A program made the position numbers and the translations under genes. The notes under the pieces were generated by a model. The model did no database searches and was not told where the DNA came from. It saw only the letters and a list, made by a program, of their open reading frames with translations. Below, one piece after another: positions 34,118 through 42,985 of a stretch of 47,731 nucleotides of DNA. Position 1 is the first letter of the stretch. Every line of letters starts with the position of its first letter. The stretch comes from Bacteroidota bacterium (GTDB lineage: Bacteria; Bacteroidota; Ignavibacteria; Kryptoniales; JAKASW01), in contig JAJYIT010000009.1 of the NCBI GenBank assembly GCA_021789975.1, positions 78,557 to 126,287 of the forward strand, given 5' to 3'.

Positions 34118-35401
34118 ATGCTTGACTTTCTTTCTCAGAAGATGAAAGCCATCGGGGAACCGAGCGCTGCTGTCAAAGTTTTAAAATTTGTTCGTGAGAA
34201 GGGAACTACATCCCAAACCGAGATTGCCAGGAGTTGTCAACTGTCAAAGGCAGCCGTTTCGGAAGTAGTGCAGAGACTTTTGGCGGACGGTTATCTTCAG
34301 GAAGTGGGGATGTCCTCATCAACAAGCAGCGGTGGCCGTCGCCGTGTCTTATTGAAATTCAATTCGCTTTCCGGTCTCGTGATAGGAGTCGATGTTAAGA
34401 TATCGTCCGCAACGCTGGCGCTATCCGATCTCGATGCGACCATACTATCCAAACGCGAGATAAAATTCCCCAAAGGGGCGACACCTCCCGACGTGATCCC
34501 AATGTTGGTCAAGGCAGCGCATGAAATCCTGTTGGCAAAGCCCCAGTCTTCCGGAAGTCTTATTGGTATAGGCATCGGTATTCCCGGCATCATAGATTAC
34601 TCCACCGGCACCCTTGTAGTTGCTGACACTCTAAAAGGATGGGACGGCGTGAGCATCACTCAAATGTTCGAGTCACACTTTGGGTGCGCCGCATATGTGG
34701 AGAACGATGTCAAGTCCATGACGATAGCGGAATACTTGTTGGGAATCGCCAAAGGTGTTCAGAACTTTGTTCTACTCTGGGTTGGCAGCGGCGTAGGTGC
34801 CGGCATTATGGTTGACGGAAGACTTTTGCGCGGCGTCACCTCCAGTGCCGGAGAAATCGGATACAACGACCTCGGATTTTCCGTCGGAAACGGATCTAAT
34901 TTTCCGCTTCTCTATAACGGCCAGAAAGATTTCGGCGACCTTCTCTCTGAGGATTCGATAGTTGATGCCTATGTCCGTGCCGCGGGGAATAAGATTGCAG
35001 AACCGCCCTCATTCGAGACCATCCTTGACCTTGGGTCGAAGGGCGACGTTGTGGCTGAGAACATATTTCGTGAGATGGGCCGGGTAGTCGGCATCATGAG
35101 TATAATGCTGGCCAACACCCTCAATCCTGAACTCATAGTATTGGGGGGTAGCGTCATAGACTCCAATCCGCAGGTGCTCCGGGAGGTATCTGAGTTTATG
35201 AGCCGGGACATACTTCCGACACCGGTCCAAAGCGTCCGCATCGAGCCGGCTCACTATAAAGCGGACGAAGTTCTGCTTGGTGCTATTGGGCTGATCCTGT
35301 ACGAATTGTTTGAGCCTGCGATGCCTTTAATGATTATGAAACAACGTCCCAGAAAAGTATCGGAGCCCCGCGCTACGCGAGTGCTCGGCCAAGGAGTCTG
35401 A
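34118..35401 (+). CDS. ROK-family transcriptional repressor
   Basis: 427 residues. ATG 34118 follows AGGAG at 34107-34111. The N-terminal winged helix-turn-helix (about 15-85) reads TSQTEIARSCQLSKAAVSEV, then VVQRLLADGYL and a GGRRR wing. The ROK domain follows (VIGVDVKISSATLALSDL, IGIGIGIPGIID, YVENDVKSMTIAEYL, WVGSGVGAGIMVDGRLLRG). The CxCGxxGCxE zinc motif of ROK kinases is absent, as in some ROK regulators of the Thermotoga type. It should sense a sugar or sugar phosphate and release DNA. Operator-like palindromes at 3749, 31112 and 33961 are its predicted targets. It heads a run of co-directional genes to the kinase fusion and NanE. Confidence 0.88.
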   Translation: MLDFLSQKMKAIGEPSAAVKVLKFVREKGTTSQTEIARSCQLSKAAVSEVVQRLLADGYLQEVGMSSSTSSGGRRRVLLKFNSLSGLVIGVDVKISSATLALSDLDATILSKREIKFPKGATPPDVIPMLVKAAHEILLAKPQSSGSLIGIGIGIPGIIDYSTGTLVVADTLKGWDGVSITQMFESHFGCAAYVENDVKSMTIAEYLLGIAKGVQNFVLLWVGSGVGAGIMVDGRLLRGVTSSAGEIGYNDLGFSVGNGSNFPLLYNGQKDFGDLLSEDSIVDAYVRAAGNKIAEPPSFETILDLGSKGDVVAENIFREMGRVVGIMSIMLANTLNPELIVLGGSVIDSNPQVLREVSEFMSRDILPTPVQSVRIEPAHYKADEVLLGAIGLILYELFEPAMPLMIMKQRPRKVSEPRATRVLGQGV

Positions 35402-35423
35402 CTTAAATTAATAGAGGATCACC

Positions 35424-36947
35424 ATGATATTAAAATCGCTACTTCGAGGATTGAGTCTAGCGCTCGCAGCGGTGCCGTCACTTGGGCTTTTTCTTCCGGC
35501 ATTTGCTCAGGAGACATGGTACTACAATCGTGCTATTAAATTCCCTTTAAGCGACACTTCTCGTGTGAGACCTTACGGGTTAACAGTGGATTCAAAGGGC
35601 AACATATGGGTCATCTCTTCCAGTGCGACAGATACTTTGGCACATAATTCAGTTTGGGAAGCTAGCCCATCCGACAGCGTTTTCAGGAAAGTCATCGACT
35701 TCGGCAGTTACTATGATCCTTCTTCAAGTTCGTATTTTGACAAGAACGTAGGTAGCCTGCGCGGAATATCAGCGCTCGGCCAGAATATCTATCTGACAGG
35801 AAGTCAGCCGTATGCTCTCACACAACCGAACACGTTGGCATTCATGTACATCCTGCGCAATGGAAGTGTTGATGATTCCGTTCATCTCGGTTTCGGCATG
35901 AGAGGTTCCGGATTTGGAACTTACCTGGACTGCAATGCAGTGTCGAACGATTCTATCGCCTTTGTGGGCTGCCCTTACGATCCCAACCATGTTGGTCCAT
36001 CATGGAGAGCTTACAATATTGGCAGTAACCCAATTGTCGCGTATGACAAAGCAGGATCTCCTTCAACCAGAGATTTCGGTTTTTATCTCTTAGGTGATCC
36101 ATCATATACTTATTCGGCCTACTACTCACCCGCTCCCGGCGGATCGATGGATCCGAGTTCGAACAATCAGATCAGAAGCATCGCTCTAGTTCCCGGTATG
36201 GATTACGGCGACAGTTCAAACGCGATAAAGAATTCCTACTTTTACACATCTCGGAGCAGCAGCACGGCGGATCCCGCGTCCGGAGGAATTGCCATCTGGA
36301 CCGGAGGTTATGACAGACAGCCTTCGCTGTATTCAGCCAAGAAAGTTACAGATTTACTCGGTGCTCTGTCTCTGGGGGACTACACATATTACGGGATAGC
36401 TGCAGACTCAGCAGGAAACTTGTTCGTCTGCAGGCCTGACTCTGGATATGAATGGGTGAAAGTATTTCAGATATCCGGAACATTTGCGACTGAGATTGGT
36501 CACCTTCCTAGTCAAACCGATCCGAACAATCCTGATCCTAAGGGTGCGCCATTTCAGGGGCCAACTGCTATCGCACTGTCTCCCGGTGAACAAAACGTAT
36601 ATGTGGCTGACCGAGTTGCGCGCAAGGTTTTCGTGTTCGGGACAACGGCCACCGGCATCAAAAGATATCAATCCAGTGTGCCTTATCGTTTCGTCTTGAA
36701 CCAAAATTTTCCCAATCCCTTTAACCCGACCACCATCATATCGTATGTGCTCGAAAAAAGGGAAAAAGTAAACCTTAGCGTATATGATGTATTGGGGGAA
36801 AGGGTCATGACCCTCGTAGACGGAGTCGAGATTGCCGGACCTCACTATGTTGCATTTAACGGATCAATGCTCTCATCCGGAATGTACTTCTATTCTCTCC
36901 GAAGCGGGGAAGAGAGAATAACCAGGAAGATGGCAGTGTTGAGGTGA
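35424..36947 (+). CDS. Secreted beta-propeller-like protein with T9SS sorting domain
   Basis: 507 residues, 22 bases after the ROK gene with AGAGGA before the start. The signal peptide ends LPAFAQ. The body has NHL/propeller-like strands (YGLTVDSKGNIWVISS, YYGIAADSAGNLFVCRPD, AIALSPGEQNVYVADRVARKVFVF) and a GGIAIWTGG block shared with the protein at 13127. The T9SS domain is the last ~85 residues (QNFPNPFNPTTIISY, LSVYDVLGERVMTLV, SGMYFYSLRSG). It is the simpler relative of the 13127 protein, without DUF4623. It probably binds a ligand at the surface; no enzyme motif is seen. Confidence 0.8.
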   Translation: MILKSLLRGLSLALAAVPSLGLFLPAFAQETWYYNRAIKFPLSDTSRVRPYGLTVDSKGNIWVISSSATDTLAHNSVWEASPSDSVFRKVIDFGSYYDPSSSSYFDKNVGSLRGISALGQNIYLTGSQPYALTQPNTLAFMYILRNGSVDDSVHLGFGMRGSGFGTYLDCNAVSNDSIAFVGCPYDPNHVGPSWRAYNIGSNPIVAYDKAGSPSTRDFGFYLLGDPSYTYSAYYSPAPGGSMDPSSNNQIRSIALVPGMDYGDSSNAIKNSYFYTSRSSSTADPASGGIAIWTGGYDRQPSLYSAKKVTDLLGALSLGDYTYYGIAADSAGNLFVCRPDSGYEWVKVFQISGTFATEIGHLPSQTDPNNPDPKGAPFQGPTAIALSPGEQNVYVADRVARKVFVFGTTATGIKRYQSSVPYRFVLNQNFPNPFNPTTIISYVLEKREKVNLSVYDVLGERVMTLVDGVEIAGPHYVAFNGSMLSSGMYFYSLRSGEERITRKMAVLR

Positions 36948-36952
36948 CTTCA

Positions 36953-36984
36953 GTCCGGGCTTCAACATTTCTGTGATGCCGGAC
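36953..36984 (+). terminator. Weak hairpin after propeller gene
   Basis: GTCCGG (36953-36958) and CCGGAC (36979-36984) form a 6-bp GC-rich stem with a 20-base loop, followed at some distance by ACTTTTGCC. It could be a weak terminator or attenuator before the kinase fusion gene. Confidence 0.3.
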
Positions 36985-37051
36985 CGGCCACTTTTGCCCC
37001 ATATCCCGAAATACAAAAGCTGATTTGCATGCTTTACTCATAGGAGATTAA

Positions 37052-39190
37052 ATGTCGTACCTTAAACCAGACCAACCGGAATACAATCACCTAAGGCACC
37101 TTGTACTTCTTTACGGTGCTGCCGGGAGACCTTGGACAAAGGAGGAATTGAAGTACTACGTTGCGCATCTTGATTCCGATGGCCGTCCTGACGATTGGTT
37201 CTACGATTCATTCTTGTTTATAAATACAAAATTCAAATCCGGGGCCGATTGCGTTGCAGATGTGAACTTAGGCAAATCGATGTCCGGCGAAGGCGATTTC
37301 TTTGCAATGTGCTCGCCGAATCCTTCCGACAAGGATGACTGGGAAGAGCTTCTGGATTTTTATCTCGGCAAAGGTGGAGCTTTGCAGACACTCGATGACA
37401 CCGTCGGTGAAATGTCCGCCGGTATCGGGTCTGCGGTCTGCAAGAGAAACGTAGTCCTCACGCTTCCATATCCACACATTACGCAGGAAGCGTTCGGGGC
37501 AATAGACGGGTCGGGCCACAACCTGAATTTTTCCATAAAGGGACAATCGCTTTCCCCTGCGACTGATTCGCGTCTGAAGGCTGAAACCTGGTTTATGGAA
37601 GAGGTCGTTAGAAGGTGGAGTGAACGACGGTACAAGAACCTGAACTTGCTCGGAATGTATTGGATATTTGAGACAGTCTATAGATCCTGGGAGGTGGATG
37701 ACCATATCCTCCTGAAAGAGCTCCGGAAAGTAATAAACTCGAAAGGACTCAAGTTCCTCTGGATTCCGTTTTACGCTACATACAATTTTCATCTTCTTGA
37801 AAGTTACCAGGACTACTATTTTGACGCGGCATTTCTTCAACCGAACTTTCTATTTTATAAAGAAGGCAAGACGATCGAGATGGCATCAGCCGTCGCGAAA
37901 AAATGCGGTGCCGGTCTGGAGATGGAATATTACATGGACCTGAACGAGCCGATCTCCATCAAGAACGAAAGGCACATCAGGTTCAGAGAATACCTCAATG
38001 CCGGAGTGAAGTACGGCTACATGAACGGATCTGCCTGTGCTCACTTCCAGGGAGCGGGCTCGTTGGAGCGAATGTACAATCACAAAGATCCAGTTGAACG
38101 GGAATTCTATGAAGATATTTATCACTTCGTCAATGGTACCTATCAAGTCAAAACCTATCCGCCTCCTCCTCCTCGATGTATTTTCGTACCGGGGAGCCGG
38201 GCCGCGGTAGCCATAGATCTTGGTGGAACAAATTTGAGAATGGGAGTTGTAGATAACTCAGGGAAGGTCCTTCATTGGAGCCAGGTGGAAACACCCCCTG
38301 ATAAACAGCTGATTCTCCACTCAGTAGTCGCGAAGGTGCAAGAAGGGTTGAGGTTCTGCAAGGCGAACGGCCTGACGCCTGTGGGAGTCGGAGTAAGTAC
38401 CGGTGGAAGAGTAGACTTCGAAAAAGGTGAAGTCGTCGATTCGACATCTCTGATACCCGGATGGAAGAACGTCGAGATCAGGAACGCCATTGAATCCGGT
38501 GTTGATATTTCCGTTGTCGTCGATAACGACGGCAACTGCTCTGCCGTGGCGGAGAGAGTTTTCGGGAAAGCGAAATGCGTCGACAATTTCATATCCATTG
38601 CGTTAGGTACCGGCATAGGCGGAGGCATTTACGTCGACGGGAAGTTGCTCCGCGGACAAAACAACTTCACTGCGGAAATCGGCCATGTGAGCGTCAATTC
38701 GGATGGGCCGCTCTGCTCCTGCGGGAATCGCGGTTGTGTGGAATTGTATGCTTCCGGATCAGGCCTCGTGAGATGGGCCAGAGACGAATTTCCCCTGCTA
38801 TCGGACCTGGCCGCGCGAGACAGTCTTTCTGCTAAAGAAATCGGAGATATGGCGCGATCCGGAGATCGTGTCGCAATCGATTTGTTGAAGAAGGCGGGTG
38901 AGAAGCTGGGTATAGCCGTTGCCGGTTTTGTGAATATCTTCAATCCTTCTATGATCGTGATTTCCGGGAGTCTTCTAGGATTAGGTGCTCCCTACTTCGA
39001 TGCCTTCGAGAGCACCGTACGCTCACGTGCCATCAAGCCGACAGCAGACGCTTTGAGGATTGAATTCTCCGATCTGCGTAACGAGGCAGGGATTCTCGGC
39101 GCTGCCGCAACCGCGTTCGGGGATTCGATGGCGGGCCCACTGCGTGTCAAGGCTGTCAAGCCGAAGCAGGATGGAGAGACCGATGATTGA
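37052..39190 (+). CDS. DUF4855-ROK sugar kinase fusion protein
   Basis: 712 residues without signal peptide, so cytoplasmic. Residues about 5-370 match DUF4855 (PF16147): GMYWIFETVYRSWEVDD with E207, LKFLWIPFYATYNFH, FDAAFLQPNFLFYKEG, GLEMEYYMD. This is a TIM-barrel-like family of unknown activity often found in glycan loci. A proline linker (370-374) leads to a complete ROK kinase: DLGGTNLR at 389-396, VDNDGN with catalytic D493, ALGTGIGGGIYVDG, and the zinc site H545, C555, C557, C562 (CSCGNRGCVE). The kinase half probably phosphorylates an N-acetylhexosamine or glucose. NanE follows directly, which favours N-acetylmannosamine. The N-terminal half may hydrolyse or bind the imported oligosaccharide. 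The frame is continuous, so the fusion is not an artefact of annotation. Confidence 0.87.
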   Translation: MSYLKPDQPEYNHLRHLVLLYGAAGRPWTKEELKYYVAHLDSDGRPDDWFYDSFLFINTKFKSGADCVADVNLGKSMSGEGDFFAMCSPNPSDKDDWEELLDFYLGKGGALQTLDDTVGEMSAGIGSAVCKRNVVLTLPYPHITQEAFGAIDGSGHNLNFSIKGQSLSPATDSRLKAETWFMEEVVRRWSERRYKNLNLLGMYWIFETVYRSWEVDDHILLKELRKVINSKGLKFLWIPFYATYNFHLLESYQDYYFDAAFLQPNFLFYKEGKTIEMASAVAKKCGAGLEMEYYMDLNEPISIKNERHIRFREYLNAGVKYGYMNGSACAHFQGAGSLERMYNHKDPVEREFYEDIYHFVNGTYQVKTYPPPPPRCIFVPGSRAAVAIDLGGTNLRMGVVDNSGKVLHWSQVETPPDKQLILHSVVAKVQEGLRFCKANGLTPVGVGVSTGGRVDFEKGEVVDSTSLIPGWKNVEIRNAIESGVDISVVVDNDGNCSAVAERVFGKAKCVDNFISIALGTGIGGGIYVDGKLLRGQNNFTAEIGHVSVNSDGPLCSCGNRGCVELYASGSGLVRWARDEFPLLSDLAARDSLSAKEIGDMARSGDRVAIDLLKKAGEKLGIAVAGFVNIFNPSMIVISGSLLGLGAPYFDAFESTVRSRAIKPTADALRIEFSDLRNEAGILGAAATAFGDSMAGPLRVKAVKPKQDGETDD

Positions 39191-39228
39191 ACTTGTTGAT
39201 CTCGTTTCACCAATCTCAGGAAATAAAA

Positions 39229-39924
39229 GTGATTAAGCTAGGGAAAGGATTGATCGTCTCTTGCCAGGCAGAGGAGGGAAGTCCGTTCAACTCTCGACAA
39301 TTCATAGCCGCCTTTGCTGTGGCGGCCGAACTTGGCGGTGCTATAGCTGTCAGGGTTCGTGACCCGGAAAACGTGGCAGCCGTGAAGATGGCCACAAGGC
39401 TTCCAATAATAGGTCTTACAAAAGCTTCCTACCCGGACGGAAACGTGCTCATTACGCCGTCGATCGGAGATGTTCAGGCACTCGTTGACGCTGGTGCTGA
39501 CTTTGTGGCAGTTGATGCGACTAATAGAAATCGACCAGATGGAATTGCCGGTCCTGAATTTCTGAGGTTCGTGAAATCCAAGATAGCTAAACCTGTGATA
39601 GCGGACATCTCTAATCTTGACGAAGCATTAGTCGCCGTCGATGCTGGAGCCGATTATGTTGCAACGACTTTGTCCGGCTATACCGGGAAGAGCGATTCTC
39701 CGAAGGATGAACCCGACTTCGAGCTTGTGAGAAGCGTCTCAGCACGCACGAGGACGCCTGTGATCGCTGAAGGAAGGGTCTGGACTCCGGAGCAGGCGAG
39801 AGAGGTATTGGAGAGCGGGGCTCATGCAGTTTGTGTGGGCACAGCCATCACGCGACCGGTCGCTGTCATTGCGAGATTTGTCAAGGCGCTTTCTGTGAAC
39901 AGACCTGCGGAAGCAACCAGATGA
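39229..39924 (+). CDS. nanE: N-acetylmannosamine-6-phosphate 2-epimerase
   Basis: Converts N-acetylmannosamine-6-phosphate to N-acetylglucosamine-6-phosphate in the cytoplasm. The family pattern is complete: GLIVSCQA, AVRVRDPENV, PIIGLTKASYPDGNVLITP with the catalytic Lys (K65), VDATNRNRPDG, TTLSGYTG and TPVIAEGRVWTPEQA with the catalytic Glu (E181). GTG 39229 is chosen because AGGAAA lies 8 bases upstream and homologues begin close to the GLIVSCQ block. The frame is open back to a TTG at 39187, overlapping the stop of the kinase fusion, so a longer form is possible. Coupling to the ROK kinase gives a two-step kinase-epimerase module. No nanA (sialate lyase) is seen, so the ManNAc source would not be sialic acid cleavage within this window. 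Confidence 0.92.
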   Translation: MIKLGKGLIVSCQAEEGSPFNSRQFIAAFAVAAELGGAIAVRVRDPENVAAVKMATRLPIIGLTKASYPDGNVLITPSIGDVQALVDAGADFVAVDATNRNRPDGIAGPEFLRFVKSKIAKPVIADISNLDEALVAVDAGADYVATTLSGYTGKSDSPKDEPDFELVRSVSARTRTPVIAEGRVWTPEQAREVLESGAHAVCVGTAITRPVAVIARFVKALSVNRPAEATR

Positions 39925-39994
39925 ATTCGGCTTTACACCAATCAATTACAATGCTCACAACCTACCTAACTCGTTCACCGAAAGGAAAGGAGTA

Positions 39995-41431
39995 ATGTCC
40001 CAGACCATCGTGTCGGCCCCACAACAACAACGGAGAATGCTCGCGCTTGATGCGTTGCGCGGGCTCTCAATACTATTGATGTTGTTTTCTTCCAGCATTC
40101 CTTTTGGAGTATTGCCGTCGTGGATGTACCATGCTCAGGAACCACCTCCTACACACGTCTTCAACCCTAATCTACCCGGCATTACATGGGTTGATTTAGT
40201 TTTTCCCTTCTTTCTCTTCACCATGGGAGCCGCGATACCTTTGGCACTATCGTCAAGGATGAAACGCGGGCAAGGTTCCTGGCACCTTGGGTTTGCAGTT
40301 CTCTGGCGGGGGCTTTTGCTCGCTGGGTTCGCCATCTACGTGATGCAGATTAGACCGAACGTAATAAGCAACAACCCTGACTGGAAGATCTGGCTCGCTG
40401 CCTTGCTCGGATTCGCATTACTATTTCCTGTGATGGCTAAGCTGCCCAATTCCTGGCCCCGAAATGTCAAGTACGCCGTGCGCGTGGTGGGCTGGCTCGG
40501 CGCAATCCTATTCATGGCGTTAGTACACTTCCCGGACGGATCGGGCTTCTCACTTTACAGGAGTGACATAATAATTCTTGTACTAGCTAACGTGGCCTTC
40601 TTTGGTGGTATCATATGGTTATTTACTCGTGAGCGTTGGCTTATACGATTCGGCATCATGGCGATGCTCGTTGCGATGCGCCTCTCCGCAACCACTCCGG
40701 GATGGATAGACAGCTTCTGGAGCTTCTCACCATTCTCATGGCTGTATCAATTCAGGTTTCTGCAATATCTCCTTATCATTATCCCCGGAACGATCGTCGG
40801 AGATATCATAGTGAGATGGATGGGGGAAGCAAAAGACGACCCGGTTACCCTGAAGAGCTGGGGAAGTTCGAAGCTTACTTTGCTTACCATCGCGATGGTA
40901 GCGACGAACTTTGTCGCCGTGATCGGGTTGAAGGCACAATGGGTTCCGGGAACTACCGCTGCTGCCGTCGTTCTTTGCATGGTCGGGTGGCTTCTTGTGC
41001 GGAACGCTCGTTCTCCGGAAGAAAAGCTGATACGAATCCTCTACCAATGGGGAGTCTTATGGCTCCTGCTCGGTTTGCTCTTCGAGCCGTACGAAGGTGG
41101 AATCAAAAAGGACCCTGCAACTCTCAGCTATTACTTCGTGACTAGTGGGCTCGCGATCTTTGTCCTGATCGCGTTCCTGATCATTGTCGATATACTCAAA
41201 CAGAGGAGATCGCTTCAGTTCCTGATCGACAGCGGACAGAATCCCATGATTGCTTATGCCGGCATAAATAATCTGATAGCGCCGATCCTTGGTCTCACAG
41301 GATTGAATACTTTTCTTGATTCAATCACTCCAACTCCCTGGCTCGGAGTTCTCCGGGGCGCGTTCATTACCTATCTAATCGCTCTGGCAACTACAATCTT
41401 TACGAAGCGAAAAGTGTTCTTGAGAACCTAA
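39995..41431 (+). CDS. HGSNAT/NagX-like membrane acetyltransferase (DUF5009), copy 2
   Basis: 478 residues, paralogue of the gene at 22838 with the same blocks (LALDALRGLSILLMLFSSSI, LPGITWVDLVFPFFLFTMG, HFPDGSGFSLYRSD, IIPGTIVGDIIVRWMG, LFEPYEGGIKKDPATLSYYF, SGQNPMIAYAGINNL). About ten or more membrane helices. AAGGAG precedes the ATG by 4 bases. The position after NanE and before an AmpG-like carrier matches the gene content of bacterial N-acetylglucosamine loci containing NagX. The proposed role is transmembrane N-acetylation of glucosamine units, by analogy with human HGSNAT; a transport-linked role cannot be excluded. Confidence 0.85.
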   Translation: MSQTIVSAPQQQRRMLALDALRGLSILLMLFSSSIPFGVLPSWMYHAQEPPPTHVFNPNLPGITWVDLVFPFFLFTMGAAIPLALSSRMKRGQGSWHLGFAVLWRGLLLAGFAIYVMQIRPNVISNNPDWKIWLAALLGFALLFPVMAKLPNSWPRNVKYAVRVVGWLGAILFMALVHFPDGSGFSLYRSDIIILVLANVAFFGGIIWLFTRERWLIRFGIMAMLVAMRLSATTPGWIDSFWSFSPFSWLYQFRFLQYLLIIIPGTIVGDIIVRWMGEAKDDPVTLKSWGSSKLTLLTIAMVATNFVAVIGLKAQWVPGTTAAAVVLCMVGWLLVRNARSPEEKLIRILYQWGVLWLLLGLLFEPYEGGIKKDPATLSYYFVTSGLAIFVLIAFLIIVDILKQRRSLQFLIDSGQNPMIAYAGINNLIAPILGLTGLNTFLDSITPTPWLGVLRGAFITYLIALATTIFTKRKVFLRT

Positions 41432-41477
41432 GTGGATAGAACGATTTATGTGAGACAAGGATTGCTTCTCCTCAAAA

Positions 41478-41512
41478 GACTCCTCCCCCATCAATTGGAG
41501 AAGGGAGGAGTC
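41478..41512 (+). promoter_or_regulatory. 10-bp perfect hairpin in the leader of the AmpG-like gene
   Basis: GACTCCTCCC (41478-41487) and GGGAGGAGTC (41503-41512) form a perfect stem with a 15-base loop. No T-run follows; instead AAACCGGAGAAAAAAAAC leads to the ATG at 41567. It could reduce read-through or protect the 3' end of the upstream mRNA. Confidence 0.45.
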
Positions 41513-41566
41513 CGAATTAAACCGGAGAAAAAAAACAAACATTCACCAACCCAGAAGGCTCCACAC

Positions 41567-42895
41567 ATGTCCGACACAATCTCTAAGAAAATAAGCCCCG
41601 CATTCTGGGTACCAACTCTCTATACGGCAGAAGGCCTTCCCTTTGTGATTGTAAACGTCGTGTCGGTACTCATGTACAAGGATATAAGCCTGATGTTGAA
41701 GAGCAAGGGGCTTCCCAGCATTCCGGACAGTCAGATCGCCCTCTTTACAACTCTGGCTGCGTGGCCCTGGATGCTCAAGCCTCTCTGGGCTCCGTTCCTC
41801 GAAATGTTCAAAACCAAGAAATACTTCGTAGTGGCGACCCAATTCTTCGGCGGAATTTGTCTCGGTCTTCTCGGCCTGGTTCTGAAGCTCCCAGATTTTT
41901 TCCAGTGGTCTCTTATCCTCTTCGGGATAATTGCATTCACTTATGCTACCCATGACATAGCCGCGGATGGGGTATACATTAGTATGCTTTCTCAGAAGGA
42001 CCAATCTAGATATGTCGGATGGCAAGGGGCATTCTATAACGTCGGGAAAGTCCTTTCGCAGGGAGTGTTTGTAATTATAGCAGGATATCTGGAAGTGAGA
42101 ATTGGCGTGACGGGTGGATGGATGGCGGTGATGATGATGTTCGGCGCGTTTATGGTACTCGTGAGCTTGTACCATGTGAAGATGCTCCCGACGGGTGGTA
42201 GTGCCGGCAAAGTGAAGTCACTCCACGAGACATTGGTTACCTTCGGCGACGTTGTGAAGACATTCTTCGAAAAGAAGTATATCTGGTGGGATATCATCTT
42301 TCTTGTTTTCTATCGATTTGCCGAAGGACAGGGAATCAAGATATTTCCACTCTTTATGCGTGCGCCACGAATTCAGGGCGGCCTCGGGTTGCCGGTAGAA
42401 GAGATAGGCGTTCTTTACGGAGTCTTTCCGCCCATCGCATTTATCGTGGGTTCCATACTCGCCGGCTATTTCACGGCGCGAATCGGCCTAAAGAAATCCC
42501 TTTTGACGCTTTGCGCCTTTTTCAACGTACCTTTTGCAGCTTACGCTTTCTTAGCGATCACCCAACCGACCAGCACGCTCGTCATCGGTGTGGCAGTTGT
42601 CATAGAGTATTTCGGTTATGGCTTCGGTTTCGTCGGTCTGGTTCTGTTTGTTATGCACCAAGTCGCTCCTGGAAAATACAAGATGGCACACTATGCCTTT
42701 GGAAGCGCAATACTCGCATTTGGCTTTAATCTTCCGGCGATGTTCAGCGGCTACCTCAGCGACTTCCTTGGTTACAAAGACTTCTTTATCTGGGTTCTGA
42801 TAGCGACGATACCCTCGTTCTTGGTTTCATGGCTTGTGCCATTCAGAAATGCCGAGGCCGATGCAGCTGAAGCACAGATCGAGACGCAGGGCTAG
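41567..42895 (+). CDS. AmpG-like MFS transporter
   Basis: 442 residues, about 12 membrane helices. The start at ATG 41567 is preferred because the frame further upstream (from GTG 41432) crosses a hairpin and gives a charged, non-membrane leader. AmpG/PAT-family blocks are TLYTAEGLPFVIVNVVSVLM, AAWPWMLKPLWAPFLEMF, FTYATHDIAADGVYISML and YVGWQGAFYNVGKVLSQG. Characterised AmpG proteins import GlcNAc-anhydroMurNAc muropeptides with protons; relatives in Bacteroidota glycan loci probably carry other amino-sugar disaccharides. With NanE, the ROK kinase fusion and NagX-like genes directly upstream, an N-acetylhexosamine-containing substrate is likely. A hairpin after the gene suggests the transcript ends here. 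Confidence 0.8.
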   Translation: MSDTISKKISPAFWVPTLYTAEGLPFVIVNVVSVLMYKDISLMLKSKGLPSIPDSQIALFTTLAAWPWMLKPLWAPFLEMFKTKKYFVVATQFFGGICLGLLGLVLKLPDFFQWSLILFGIIAFTYATHDIAADGVYISMLSQKDQSRYVGWQGAFYNVGKVLSQGVFVIIAGYLEVRIGVTGGWMAVMMMFGAFMVLVSLYHVKMLPTGGSAGKVKSLHETLVTFGDVVKTFFEKKYIWWDIIFLVFYRFAEGQGIKIFPLFMRAPRIQGGLGLPVEEIGVLYGVFPPIAFIVGSILAGYFTARIGLKKSLLTLCAFFNVPFAAYAFLAITQPTSTLVIGVAVVIEYFGYGFGFVGLVLFVMHQVAPGKYKMAHYAFGSAILAFGFNLPAMFSGYLSDFLGYKDFFIWVLIATIPSFLVSWLVPFRNAEADAAEAQIETQG

Positions 42896-42949
42896 AACAC
42901 GTGTGGCTGCGAGATTTGTACTGCTCGAACTTTTCCGATGACCGAAGAT

Positions 42950-42985
42950 GTTAGTCGGCATTGGATTGCCGGTCGGCCGTCTAAC
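42950..42985 (+). terminator. Hairpin after AmpG-like gene
   Basis: GTTAGTCGGC (42950-42959) and GCCGTCTAAC (42976-42985) pair at 9 of 10 positions around a 16-base loop, 54 bases after the stop. A small second hairpin, ATTCC-TGAA-GGAAT, follows at 42993-43006. No clear T-run, so a processing or weak termination site is possible. Confidence 0.45.

Noticed and set aside
41432-41566. Longer N-terminus of the AmpG-like transporter from GTG 41432
   Set aside because: It would translate through a 10-bp hairpin and add a charged leader not seen in the family; ATG 41567 starts right before the first membrane segment.
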